Both the position numbers and the translations under genes were made by a program. The notes beneath the pieces were generated by a model. The model was given only the letters and a program-made list of their open reading frames with translations, was not told the DNA's origin and made no database searches. A stretch of DNA of 25,474 nucleotides from an uncultured Saprospiraceae bacterium (GTDB lineage Bacteria; Bacteroidota; Bacteroidia; Chitinophagales; Saprospiraceae): assembly GCA_905479665.1 (NCBI GenBank), contig CAJQNM010000146.1, forward strand, positions 1 through 25,474. The letters are read 5' to 3'. This document shows, one piece after another, positions 8,129-16,201 of the stretch; the first letter of the stretch is position 1; the number at the start of each line of letters is the position of its first letter.

Positions 8129-8689
8129 ATGAGCTTACGTCAAAGAGTAGCCAAAAGCATACTAAGCCTAGTGGGATGGAAGGTGACAGGACCATATCCG
8201 TATGATGTCCCAAAAAAAGTGATGGTTGTGGCACCACATACATCAAACTGGGATTTCCCACTGGGACTGCTCGCTCGCGAGGTCCTCGGTGATTGGGTAC
8301 AGTTTGTCGGCAAGGCCAGTCTCTTTAAGCCTCCCTACGGCTGGTTGATGAAAGCACTCGGTGGTATTCCTGTGGAGAGGTCGAAATCAACAAATTTTGT
8401 GATGTCTGTGGTCAAGGAATTTGAAAAACGGGAAAAGCTGACCATCCTCTTTGCTGCTGAAGGCACCCGAAAACGGGTGGATAAACTTAAGACCGGATAC
8501 TACTACGTAGCCCGTCAGGCAAGTGTCCCATTGGTTTTCTTTCGCTTTGATCATGCAAAAAAGGAAATGTACTTTTCAGAGGCTTTTTATCTCACTGATG
8601 ACGCCAGTGCGGACCAAGCGTATGTGGAAGATTACTTTCGCGGCATTCAGGGTCGAATCCCGGAAAATGGTTTTGGGTGGAATAGTTAG
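8129..8689 (+). CDS. Lysophospholipid/1-acylglycerol-3-phosphate acyltransferase family (PlsC-like)
   Basis: A short 186-residue acyltransferase. The catalytic HX4D motif is HTSNWD (H37 to D42), followed by the acceptor-binding region GGIPVERS and FAAEGTRKR, the EGTR block of the PlsC/LPLAT family. Only a weak N-terminal hydrophobic segment is present, so it is probably peripheral to the inner membrane. The family transfers acyl groups to lysophosphatidate or related lipids; the exact acceptor is unknown, and this short form is probably not the main PlsC of the cell. It sits 15 bases after the DUF1801 gene and is followed by the tRNA-Lys promoter. Confidence 0.87.
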   Translation: MSLRQRVAKSILSLVGWKVTGPYPYDVPKKVMVVAPHTSNWDFPLGLLAREVLGDWVQFVGKASLFKPPYGWLMKALGGIPVERSKSTNFVMSVVKEFEKREKLTILFAAEGTRKRVDKLKTGYYYVARQASVPLVFFRFDHAKKEMYFSEAFYLTDDASADQAYVEDYFRGIQGRIPENGFGWNS

Positions 8690-8697
8690 TCAGTCTG

Positions 8698-8727
8698 TTG
8701 CTCAGAAGCACTAGTATTTTATCTTTG
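8698..8727 (+). promoter_or_regulatory. Bacteroidota-type promoter of tRNA-Lys
   Basis: TTG at 8698-8700, a 19-base spacer and TATCTTTG at 8720-8727 match the Bacteroidota primary-sigma consensus (TTG-N19-TAnnTTTG). The tRNA begins five bases after the -7 element, so the primary transcript would have almost no leader. Confidence 0.8.
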
Positions 8728-8731
8728 CGCC

Positions 8732-8804
8732 GATCGCTTAGCTCAGCTGGTAGAGCAACGCCCTTTTAAGGCGTGGGTCCTGGGTTCGAACCCCAGAGCG
8801 ATCA
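8732..8804 (+). tRNA. tRNA-Lys (anticodon TTT)
   Basis: A complete 73-nt cloverleaf. The acceptor arm is GATCGCT/AGCGATC, the D arm GCTC/GAGC, the anticodon stem ACGCC/GGCGT with loop CTTTTAA (anticodon TTT, lysine), and the T arm CTGGG/CCCAG with loop TTCGAAC. The discriminator base is A. CCA is not encoded. Confidence 0.97.
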
Positions 8805-8870
8805 CTTTTCTTTCCCTTGCCCTTAAAGGTACTTTCCTCCTTCTGACGATTTGCTTTGCTCCCAGAATCG

Positions 8871-8903
8871 AAAAAGGCCAATCTGCACTTTGCAGATTGA
8901 CCC
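8871..8903 (-). terminator. Intrinsic terminator of the M43 protease gene
   Basis: CAATCTGCA (8879-8887) and TGCAGATTG (8891-8899) form a perfect 9-bp stem with a 3-base loop. On the minus strand the stem extends by a G-U pair and two G-C pairs and ends in CCTTTTTC, a proper T-run. It lies 39 bases after the protease stop codon. Confidence 0.85.
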
Positions 8904-8941
8904 TTATTTCATAATAACCGAAAAAATCTCTTGCTTCTCGT

Positions 8942-11212
8942 CTAAAGCTTGGTTAGGAAGCGTGTGGTGCTTTCTTCCTTGCCCGTCATCCGCACTAAGT
9001 AAAGACCTCGCGGCAGGTATGGCACGGACAGTTCGAAGTAATCTTCATCTGAGTCTTCATCAACTTCACTCGCCGCTAAAATCATCCCATCGAGGGTGAT
9101 CAATTCAACTATTGTAGGCTGCCAATCCCCCTCCTTTTGTACTGAGATTACACTCTCATTACGGATAGGGTTTGGTGCGATGTTAAAACGACCAGCGGTA
9201 CCATTCTCACCCAGGTTAATTACCTCGGAATACGAACTGGTGCCATCGCTGTGCAGAAGTTTGAGTCGATAGTAAGTCACTGGGCTATTGTCATAGGCTA
9301 TGTAAGAGGACTTACCCTTCTTGCGGCTTATGAGGCCGATCACAAGTCTGAAATTTGTACCGTCTTTAGATTCTTGGAGGTAAATCCAGTCTACCGGGCG
9401 ATCGTCCGATATGGTCCAATTGAAGCGAGCTCTACCTGACATCAGGGTACCACTGAAGCTGATGGAGATGTCACCAGCAGGAGGATTGTCCACGGGTGGA
9501 TCATCTACCGGAGGATCATCTACCGGCGGATCATCAACGGGTGGATCATCTACTGGTGGGTCATCTACTGGATCGTCCTCTGGTTCATCTTCTGGCTCAT
9601 CTGTAGGATCAACCGGATCTTCTGGATCATCTGGTGGACTGTCTACTGGATCATCCTGTGGAGGAGTGTTTATGATGATTGGTTTAGGAGGTGCAACATC
9701 CAGGATCATGCTGTAATCTTCTGCTTGACCAAAATATGGTTTATAGCATGCATCCCTGATGTTCATGCCCGGATAGTCAGAAATGACTCTTAGCCGGAGG
9801 TACTTTTTCGCCTTCGCATTGGTAGGAATTCGGACTTTCCCTTCGTGTACCAGTGCATTTTCAGAACTCAAAATTAATTCTGCTGCATCGTCAAAATCAC
9901 CATCGTTGTTAAAATCAGCATAGACTTTCGTGCTCTGTGGATTGCTCCCACAGGCCGTAATCGTAATCGGATACGTCTTGCCCCGATTAAGATAAAACGA
10001 TTTGCACCAGGCATCAAGGTAGCCACCGTCTTCAAAAGCGGATCCAGAAGCATGGCGAAAAGCACCTATTTCAACGGCGCCGATGCCCATGTCCCAAGTG
10101 CTGGTCATATTTCTGGTCTGAGGAGCACAGGCACTCTTGCGTGGTTCTTTGCCAGCTGGCGGCATCGAAGCCGAAGACTTAACCCATGAATTTCGACTGG
10201 TAGCGAGAAATCCCCGCATCCGCTTCGTTTGACCAGGAGTAAACTCCGAAAGACAGTCCTGCGAGGAGTAGTCCATAAAGTTGTGCATATAAAGATGCCG
10301 TGAAAAACCACCATCACATACATTTATGTCATCCGCGTCACAATTGCCAAGTGTGCGAATATGTGGTGGGGTATCCTCAATACAATCTCCCAGAAAGGCT
10401 CCACAAGCATCAAACGAGGGGCAACGGTCTCCTGTACCATTTCGATCAATGTCATCGCCCTCAAAGCTGTGATAGAGGCCCAGTGCATGACCTACCTCAT
10501 GAATCAGAATGGAGTTGCGATTAGTCTGGTTTTTGAGATTGAAGGCATGTGGCTTCTTATTGTCTTTGTAGCCAAATGCATTGTGCAAAATCACCACACC
10601 ATCAGTAGCCGGGTCAAAGCCTGGAAATTGCGCAAAACCCTGCGTACCCTCCTGCCCTCCATTGTCATTAATCTCAGAAACGACCCAGATATTCAGATAG
10701 CTCTCGGAGGGCCAGTAACTCGCCTTTTTCACCGCCTTCTCATTGTCAACGGTGATGCCTTTCTTATTATAGCAATCTCCATCCGCGCACAATGATTTGC
10801 CATTCACTCGAACGATTCCGTCCGTGCTGTTGCAATTGACATCGTGCTTAGCCAGGGTAAAACGGATGCCCGTCTCGACCGTGGTATAGTGATCACTGCC
10901 TGTAAAGGCTTTATTCAAGTAATTGATCGCAGACTCAATTTGTGTCTTGCTGATATTCGTACCCACTCCCACATTCTCTCCTAAGTGAATAACATGCACC
11001 ACCACCGGTATTACATAGGCCTCATTATCGGCCCCTCGGGAATTTTTATGCAAGACCTGATGGCCTTCCAAGGATTCCAGAATGCTGGTGAAGCTCTCGT
11101 TATGTACGGCTTGACGATCTATCCAATGGTCAAATCCGCATGAATGGTTTTGGGCGTAGGTGAAAATAGTGGTAAGTGTGCAGAATAGGGTATTCCACAC
11201 CATCTTGCTCAT
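8942..11212 (-). CDS. Secreted M43 (pappalysin-type) metalloprotease with GEVED domain and type IX secretion signal
   Basis: A 756-residue exported zinc protease. It has a signal peptide (MSKMVWNTLFCTLTTIFTYAQ) and a metzincin catalytic domain with HEVGHALGLYH (H238, E239, H242, H248) and the Met-turn NFMDYS (M313), typical of MEROPS M43. A GEVED-type domain follows (about 365-505: VYADFNNDGDF, GQAEDYSM). A Pro/Asp linker spans about 507-581, including six VDDPP-like units, then a small beta domain. The C-terminus is a type IX sorting domain (NIAPNPI ... LPRGLYLVRM ... TRFLTKL). It is therefore predicted to be exported through the Sec and type IX systems and released or surface-anchored. The ATG at 11212 is preferred to an in-frame TTG at 11218. 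A strong terminator follows; the promoter is not clear. Confidence 0.93.
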   Translation of the reverse strand: MSKMVWNTLFCTLTTIFTYAQNHSCGFDHWIDRQAVHNESFTSILESLEGHQVLHKNSRGADNEAYVIPVVVHVIHLGENVGVGTNISKTQIESAINYLNKAFTGSDHYTTVETGIRFTLAKHDVNCNSTDGIVRVNGKSLCADGDCYNKKGITVDNEKAVKKASYWPSESYLNIWVVSEINDNGGQEGTQGFAQFPGFDPATDGVVILHNAFGYKDNKKPHAFNLKNQTNRNSILIHEVGHALGLYHSFEGDDIDRNGTGDRCPSFDACGAFLGDCIEDTPPHIRTLGNCDADDINVCDGGFSRHLYMHNFMDYSSQDCLSEFTPGQTKRMRGFLATSRNSWVKSSASMPPAGKEPRKSACAPQTRNMTSTWDMGIGAVEIGAFRHASGSAFEDGGYLDAWCKSFYLNRGKTYPITITACGSNPQSTKVYADFNNDGDFDDAAELILSSENALVHEGKVRIPTNAKAKKYLRLRVISDYPGMNIRDACYKPYFGQAEDYSMILDVAPPKPIIINTPPQDDPVDSPPDDPEDPVDPTDEPEDEPEDDPVDDPPVDDPPVDDPPVDDPPVDDPPVDNPPAGDISISFSGTLMSGRARFNWTISDDRPVDWIYLQESKDGTNFRLVIGLISRKKGKSSYIAYDNSPVTYYRLKLLHSDGTSSYSEVINLGENGTAGRFNIAPNPIRNESVISVQKEGDWQPTIVELITLDGMILAASEVDEDSDEDYFELSVPYLPRGLYLVRMTGKEESTTRFLTKL
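9479..9568 (-). repeat. In-frame 15-bp tandem repeats coding VDDPP
   Basis: Six consecutive, slightly diverged 15-bp units within the protease gene encode VDDPP (the last is VDNPP). They sit inside a longer Pro/Asp/Glu-rich linker (about 9470-9694). Third-position differences between units show the protein repeat has been kept while the DNA drifted. Confidence 0.9.
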
Positions 11213-11218
11213 GGTCAA

Positions 11219-11252
11219 TCGGTTTAATCAAAAAATCGGTTTACTCAAAAAA
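11219..11252. repeat. 17-bp tandem direct repeat just upstream of the protease start
   Basis: TCGGTTTAATCAAAAAA (11219-11235) is followed immediately by TCGGTTTACTCAAAAAA (11236-11252), identical at 16 of 17 positions. It lies within the 40 bases before the protease ATG, so it falls in the 5' leader or core promoter. Confidence 0.8.
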
Positions 11253-11261
11253 ATAGTCAAT

Positions 11262-11279
11262 CTCTCTCAATTAAGAGAG
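11262..11279 (-). other. 7-bp hairpin with AATT loop upstream of the protease
   Basis: On the minus strand CTCTCTT and GAGAGAG (one G-U pair) enclose AATT. A run of seven T follows about eight bases later. It may be a second terminator behind RNase Z or a leader hairpin of the protease mRNA. Confidence 0.45.
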
Positions 11280-11352
11280 CAAATTCCGAGCCATAAAGAC
11301 CCATTAAATCCTTGTCGAATATGTAATTGTGTGTCTGAGTGAGTGCTATGCC

Positions 11353-11387
11353 AAAAAATTAATTTTGACTCGGTGAAACTAGTCAAA
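11353..11387 (-). terminator. Probable terminator of rnz, overlapping its stop codon
   Basis: TTTGACT (inside the last codons and stop of rnz) pairs with AGTCAAA across a 10-base loop and is followed by AATTAATTTTTT on the minus strand. The stem is short (7 bp) but perfect and the T-run is good. Confidence 0.55.
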
Positions 11388-12293
11388 TCTTATTAATTCT
11401 CCTTCTTTGGCAAGGGTCGTATTGGAAAAAACTTCACGACATTCTGCAAGCAAAGGCTCCAAATTCTGGTATCGACCACTGAAGTGACCTACGATGAGTC
11501 TTTGGGTATTTACAAGATTTGCTATCTGTGCTGCTTGCACAGAAGTAGTATGTCCTCTGGCAGCAGCAAGATCTACCAGATCATGCATATACGTTGCTTC
11601 GTGATAAAGAATCTGTACGTCTTTGATAAGATCTACAATGTCTGGATGATAGGCCGTATCGGAGCAGTAGGCATACGAATGAGGCCGTCGATTGGGCGTG
11701 GTTAATTTCGAATTTGGGACAAGGTCACCTGCGTCAGAATAACCATCCTCTCCCCAAGCAAGTCTGCTGCGAGCATGATCTGGGATTTGGTACTCAAGAA
11801 GCCTTTCAGCCACTAATTTGCGAGGGGGGATTTTTTCTTGTATCAGAAAACCAGCAGTGGGTGCCCGATGCTTGAGCGGTATAGTCAGTACCCGGAGGGA
11901 ATCCTGATCAAGAATACAAAGTGACTGTGACGTATCATGCTCAGAAATACGAAGTTCATACTTCAACTGAACATCGCTTGCTTTGAGTACAGCGTAGATG
12001 AGCTCGCGCAGCCCCCTGGGCCCATGTATTGTCAGAGGTGTCTCTCTCCCAAATAGCTGGTACGATGTGATGATACCAGGCAGGCCATAGAAATGGTCGC
12101 CGTGCAAATGAGAGATTAGAATATGATTGATGCGCATCCACTTTGCCCCAAATTTGCTCAACTGAATCTGAGTCCCCTCGCCACAATCGATCAGGATCGA
12201 TTGTTTGCTCGTCTGCAAAAGCTGGGCCGAAGGGAAACGATCTTTTGTGGGGCTAGCAGCGCTCGTGCCGAGTATCTGAAGCTCCCAGGACAT
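11379..12293 (-). CDS. rnz: Ribonuclease Z
   Basis: A 304-residue metallo-beta-lactamase-fold tRNA 3'-processing endonuclease. The zinc-binding motif HLHGDH (H62, H64, D66, H67) is present with the other family ligands H142 (KHRAPTAGF), D212 (SDTAY) and H270 (VGHFSGRY), plus HEATY at 231-235. Length and motif order match the bacterial short-form (ElaC/RNase Z) enzyme, which trims tRNA 3' ends; this suits a genome whose tRNA-Lys gene here does not encode CCA. It starts nine bases after the STAS gene stop, so the two form an operon. A likely terminator overlaps its own stop codon. Confidence 0.95.
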   Translation of the reverse strand: MSWELQILGTSAASPTKDRFPSAQLLQTSKQSILIDCGEGTQIQLSKFGAKWMRINHILISHLHGDHFYGLPGIITSYQLFGRETPLTIHGPRGLRELIYAVLKASDVQLKYELRISEHDTSQSLCILDQDSLRVLTIPLKHRAPTAGFLIQEKIPPRKLVAERLLEYQIPDHARSRLAWGEDGYSDAGDLVPNSKLTTPNRRPHSYAYCSDTAYHPDIVDLIKDVQILYHEATYMHDLVDLAAARGHTTSVQAAQIANLVNTQRLIVGHFSGRYQNLEPLLAECREVFSNTTLAKEGELIRFD

Positions 12294-12302
12294 GCGCTGC
12301 GA

Positions 12303-12674
12303 TTACTCCTCTTCGAGATGACGCTCGAGATTTTCTATGTATAGAAAATCAACGGCCTCGCTTGCAGTAGGGATCACAGTAATGATTGTGTCAAGCCTCG
12401 ATATCTCGATCAGCTTTTTGACTGCAGAATGATGGATACCGGTGAGCACAAATGATCCGATACCTTTCCAAAGTCGATTTCCTGTGAGTATGGCACTCAG
12501 TCCAGAAGAGTCCACATATTTGACTTTGGCCAGATCCAGGATAAAATTTGAGATACCCTCATTGCGAAAGATGACAAATTCGGATTTTAGATCTGGTGCC
12601 ACTAGTGAGTTGAGGTTTTCCACCTCAAGAGTCATCAAGGCATATTTGTCAGTCTTATCTATACTGTATTTCAT
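12303..12674 (-). CDS. STAS-domain protein (anti-sigma factor antagonist-like)
   Basis: A single STAS domain of 123 residues (two more if the ATG at 12680 is used). KYVDSSGLSAIL carries the DSSG motif in which a serine of SpoIIAA-type antagonists is phosphorylated by an anti-sigma kinase. The open strand/helix pattern and length match the family. No partner kinase, phosphatase or sigma factor gene is in the window. Its link to rnz (nine-base gap) is, as I recall, common across Bacteroidota, but the functional reason is not known. A TACCTTCG near-consensus -7 element lies 22 bases upstream of the 12674 start, at 12696-12703 on the minus strand. It is probably a phospho-regulated switch protein, but its target is unknown. 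Confidence 0.85.
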   Translation of the reverse strand: MKYSIDKTDKYALMTLEVENLNSLVAPDLKSEFVIFRNEGISNFILDLAKVKYVDSSGLSAILTGNRLWKGIGSFVLTGIHHSAVKKLIEISRLDTIITVIPTASEAVDFLYIENLERHLEEE

Positions 12675-12966
12675 GGCCATCTTTTAACAGGGTCGCGAAG
12701 GTACAAACTTTAACACATTTCCGCAGCGAAGCCATCGATCACCATCGCATATGTCTGTCTGTCAGAACATGTTACGAAATGCTTAATCTACTGCACCATC
12801 ACATCCAATTGAAACATGATATTGTTATCCATGCGTAAATTAGCCTGACAAAAGAGCAGATCTAGGGACGTGGCATGGTTTTTAAGGTTAGTAAGGACAA
12901 TGATAGGAGTCGATTGTAGGTTACTCCAATTATTGGTATTATTGGTAATAAATAGAATAACACTAG
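12675..12966 (+). promoter_or_regulatory. clpC upstream region with a weak promoter
   Basis: This is the divergent intergenic region between the STAS gene and clpC. TTG at 12914-12916, a 20-base spacer and TATTATTG at 12937-12944 (7 of 8 to TAnnTTTG as written) form a plausible clpC promoter, with a start about 17 bases before the ATG. No CtsR-like tandem heptad, no CIRCE-like inverted repeat and no small ORF was seen in the rest. Confidence 0.4.
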
Positions 12967-15507
12967 ATGAATAGGTTTTCTCAAGAGATCAAGGATGTAA
13001 TCAAGGTGAGTAGAAGCGAAGCCATGCGTCTAGGAAACCCATACGTGGGAACGGAACATTTGCTCTTAGGCATACTCAACGGAGGAGACTACCTCGCAAA
13101 CCGGGTTCTCGAATCGCTCGAAGTCAATCTTCATGAGCTGATTGAATATACCGAGCGATCGATTGACAATAGTAAAGATAAATCGTACAGTGCAAAGAAA
13201 GGCGAAGGGGCAAAGAGCACGATTGAAGAGCGCCTCGATAAGCATGCAGAGAAAGTACTAAAGGTGTCGCTTCTTGAAGCCAAAGTGCTGAAGAACGAAG
13301 AGGTCACTCCAGAACATTTGATGCTTTCCATATTAAAGCATCGTGAAAACAAAGCTTCTAAGATCTTAAGCCAGTTTGAGGTCGATTACGAGACATTTAA
13401 GAATGAGCTGTTTTACATGAACGAGGAGTCTACTGATTTTGAAAGTGAAATTCAGGCGTCAACATCTGATTCAGACTCTCCGATTGAGGAGGAAAGTGGA
13501 TCACGCTATCAACGATCTCGCGGCACTTCAAAATCTCAAACACCTGTGCTGGACAATTTCGGCAGAGATATTACCAAACTAGCCGATGAAGGAAAGCTAG
13601 ATCCAATCATAGGTCGAGAAAATGAGATCGAGCGAGTGTCTCAAATACTGAGTCGACGCAAAAAAAACAATCCCATACTTATCGGTGAGCCTGGAGTAGG
13701 CAAGACGGCGATCGTAGAGGGCCTGGCTATTCGAATAAACCAACGTAAAGTATCACGCACCTTGTTTGGCAAGCGAATAGTCATGCTTGATCTGGCTGCT
13801 CTAGTGGCTGGTACGAAGTACCGAGGCCAATTTGAAGAGCGCATGAAGGCAATCATGAATGAGCTGGAAAAGTCTCGCGACGTAATCATCTTCATTGATG
13901 AAATACATACGATCGTTGGCGCAGGAGGAGCAACCGGGTCGCTCGATGCCTCAAACATCTTCAAACCCGCACTGGCTCGAGGCGAGTTGCAATGTATCGG
14001 CGCCTCAACGCTCGATGAGTATCGGCAATATATTGAAAAGGATGGGGCACTAGATCGTCGCTTCCAAAAGGTCATGGTCAATCCTCCGACCCTTGAGGAG
14101 ACCATTAATATCCTACATAACATCGCTCCTAAATACGAGGATTTTCATAACGTGAAGTACGACGATGAGGCACTCACAGCTTGTGTACGCTTCAGTGATC
14201 GCTACATCACCGACCGCTTTCTCCCAGACAAAGCAATTGATGTCCTGGATGAGGTCGGGGCACGCGTGCACCTGAAGAACATCCACGTGCCAAAGCACAT
14301 TGAAGAGCTGGAAAAGAAAATTGAGACGCTCAAGAATGACAAAAACCAGGCTGTAAAAAACCAGCAGTATGAAAAAGCTGCTGAACTGCGTGACCAGGAG
14401 TCTAAGATGGTGCGCCAGCTTGAAGAGGCCAAAGAAAGCTGGGAAGAGGAAGCCAAGACCAAGCGATTTCCAGTCACTGAAGAAGAGATTGCCGAGGTCG
14501 TATCGATGATCACTGGCATACCCGTGCAGCGTGTGGCTCAAAGTGAAAGCAAGAAGCTGGTGGGCATGACGGATGATCTGAAGCAGGTGATCATCGGACA
14601 GGATGAAGCAATCAAAAAGGTCACAAAGGCTATTCAGCGTAATCGCGTCGGCCTGAAAGACCCATCAAAACCGATTGGATCATTCATATTCCTTGGTCCC
14701 ACAGGAGTTGGGAAAACGGAGCTGGCGAAAGCCCTGGCTCGATACATGTTTGACTCTGAAGATGCACTTGTGAGGCTCGACATGAGCGAATACATGGAGA
14801 AATTCAGCGTGAGTCGTCTCATCGGAGCACCTCCAGGCTATGTCGGCTATGAGGAAGGTGGTCAGCTCACGGAAAAAGTACGACGCAAGCCCTACTCCGT
14901 GATTTTATTGGATGAAATCGAAAAGGCCCATCCAGATGTCTACAACATCTTGCTCCAAGTACTCGATGATGGTCAGCTCACTGATGGATTGGGTCGTCGC
15001 GTTGATTTCAAGAACTCGCTCATCATCATGACCTCCAACATTGGGGTGCGGCAACTGAAAGATTTTGGCCAGGGTGTTGGTTTTGCTACTCAAGCGAGGG
15101 AAGAGGCTGCAGAGACGCATTCGAAGAGTGTGATCCAAAATGCACTCAAGCGCACATTCTCACCCGAATTTCTCAATCGGATTGACGATGTGGTTATCTT
15201 CAACAGTCTTGATCAAGACGATATCTTCAGCATCATTGATATTTCGCTAGAAGATCTGTACAAGCGTCTGGAGGATATGGGATACAGCCTCACACTTTCT
15301 GAAGAGGCCAAGAAATTTGTGGCGGAGAAGGGGTTTGACCCGCAGTTTGGCGCAAGACCTTTACACCGGGCCATTCAAAAGCATCTCGAAGACCCACTGG
15401 CTGAATTCATTTTGAATGAAACCCCGGAAGAAGGCACTAAGCTGGAAGCAATTATGAACGAGGAGGGAGACAGCCTAACCATCACTTTGAGTAAAATGGA
15501 GGTATAA
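12967..15507 (+). CDS. clpC: ATP-dependent Clp protease ATPase subunit ClpC
   Basis: An 846-residue HSP100 unfoldase. Two N-terminal Clp_N repeats (about 3-145) are followed by a Ser/Glu-rich stretch (about 150-195). The first AAA+ domain has Walker A GEPGVGKT (240-247) and Walker B VIIFIDE (306-312). A UVR-type coiled segment (about 458-480, NQQYEKAAELRDQESK) marks ClpC rather than ClpA or ClpB. The second AAA+ domain has Walker A GPTGVGKT (577-584) and Walker B VILLDE (645-650). GVGFATQ (703-709) supplies the VGF-type loop that docks on ClpP. It acts in the cytosol, feeding proteins to ClpP. No McsA/McsB or clpP is nearby. infC starts 60 bases later with no terminator between, so read-through is possible. 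Confidence 0.96.
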   Translation: MNRFSQEIKDVIKVSRSEAMRLGNPYVGTEHLLLGILNGGDYLANRVLESLEVNLHELIEYTERSIDNSKDKSYSAKKGEGAKSTIEERLDKHAEKVLKVSLLEAKVLKNEEVTPEHLMLSILKHRENKASKILSQFEVDYETFKNELFYMNEESTDFESEIQASTSDSDSPIEEESGSRYQRSRGTSKSQTPVLDNFGRDITKLADEGKLDPIIGRENEIERVSQILSRRKKNNPILIGEPGVGKTAIVEGLAIRINQRKVSRTLFGKRIVMLDLAALVAGTKYRGQFEERMKAIMNELEKSRDVIIFIDEIHTIVGAGGATGSLDASNIFKPALARGELQCIGASTLDEYRQYIEKDGALDRRFQKVMVNPPTLEETINILHNIAPKYEDFHNVKYDDEALTACVRFSDRYITDRFLPDKAIDVLDEVGARVHLKNIHVPKHIEELEKKIETLKNDKNQAVKNQQYEKAAELRDQESKMVRQLEEAKESWEEEAKTKRFPVTEEEIAEVVSMITGIPVQRVAQSESKKLVGMTDDLKQVIIGQDEAIKKVTKAIQRNRVGLKDPSKPIGSFIFLGPTGVGKTELAKALARYMFDSEDALVRLDMSEYMEKFSVSRLIGAPPGYVGYEEGGQLTEKVRRKPYSVILLDEIEKAHPDVYNILLQVLDDGQLTDGLGRRVDFKNSLIIMTSNIGVRQLKDFGQGVGFATQAREEAAETHSKSVIQNALKRTFSPEFLNRIDDVVIFNSLDQDDIFSIIDISLEDLYKRLEDMGYSLTLSEEAKKFVAEKGFDPQFGARPLHRAIQKHLEDPLAEFILNETPEEGTKLEAIMNEEGDSLTITLSKMEV

Positions 15508-15567
15508 GTATCGGAACTTATCGAGACTTGATTACATTTAACATATTAACTAAAATTAAAAAGACAT

Positions 15568-16146
15568 TTGGCGAGACGAAAACCAACCATAAGAAGAAAA
15601 CCATCTATTTCCTTTCGAACGAACGATCAAATAAACGTATCTAAGATCCGGCTGGTAGGCGATAACCTAGCTGAGCTAAGTGAAGCAATCGGCAAGACGG
15701 TAGAGTCAGACGTATATGATACTCGAGTAGCCGTGGATTGGGCAGAAGTCCTAGGTCTTGATCTCGTGGAGATTTCTCCAAATGCAGACCCCCCGGTTTG
15801 CAAGATCATCGATTACCGAAAGTTTCTTTACGATAAGAAAAAGAAGGATAAGGAGATCAAGTCGAGAACCGTAAAAACGGTCATCAAAGAGATCCGCTTC
15901 GGTCCAAACACCGATGAGCATGATTTCGAATTCAAATTGAGACACGCGCAGCGTTTTTTGGAAGAAGGAGCCAAGGTGAAATCCTATGTCCACTTTCGAG
16001 GTCGCACCATCGTTTTCAAAGATCGGGGAGAACTACTGCTGCTTCGCCTGCTCAAAGAACTGGAAGATTATGGCGCAGCCGAGGAGCTACCTCGTATGGA
16101 AGGGCGCCGAATGATTGTAATGATAGCTCCAAAGAAAAGGAAGTAA
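15568..16146 (+). CDS. infC: Translation initiation factor IF-3
   Basis: A 192-residue IF-3 with the N-domain (NDQINVSKIRLVGDN...), the basic linker (KKKKDKEIKSRTVKTVIKEIRF) and the C-domain ending MEGRRMIVMIAPKKRK. It binds the 30S subunit and enforces start-codon and initiator-tRNA selection. The start codon is TTG at 15568: an in-frame stop lies a few codons upstream and no ATG is suitably placed. A non-AUG start matters because IF-3 in E. coli represses its own AUU-started mRNA; the same kind of control is plausible here but not shown. Genes for L35 and L20 follow in the conserved infC-rpmI-rplT order. Confidence 0.96.
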   Translation: MARRKPTIRRKPSISFRTNDQINVSKIRLVGDNLAELSEAIGKTVESDVYDTRVAVDWAEVLGLDLVEISPNADPPVCKIIDYRKFLYDKKKKDKEIKSRTVKTVIKEIRFGPNTDEHDFEFKLRHAQRFLEEGAKVKSYVHFRGRTIVFKDRGELLLLRLLKELEDYGAAEELPRMEGRRMIVMIAPKKRK

Positions 16147-16163
16147 AAAGCCACTTCTTTTTT

Positions 16164-16171
16164 TACCTTTG
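16164..16171 (+). promoter_or_regulatory. Perfect -7 element upstream of rpmI
   Basis: TACCTTTG matches TAnnTTTG exactly, in the 55-base gap between infC and rpmI. No TTG is found at the expected -33 position. It may provide an internal promoter giving extra ribosomal-protein mRNA. Confidence 0.45.
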
Positions 16172-16201
16172 CGTTCCATTTTTTAAGACAAGTAAGCGGT
16201 T

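Noticed and set aside
9479..9568. Short regular repeats resembling a CRISPR or minisatellite
   Set aside because: Units are contiguous 15-mers in frame within a coding linker, with no spacers.
9411..9716. Plus-strand ORF rich in Gly/Ser/Thr repeats
   Set aside because: It is the antisense reading of the VDDPP repeats in the M43 protease, whose motifs and sorting domain prove the minus-strand frame.
10361..10795. 144-residue plus-strand ORF
   Set aside because: It is a shadow of the protease catalytic domain (antisense to the HEXXH region).
12675..12966. Search for CIRCE/CtsR-type heat-shock operators before clpC
   Set aside because: No matching inverted repeat or heptad was found; only a weak sigma-type promoter is visible.
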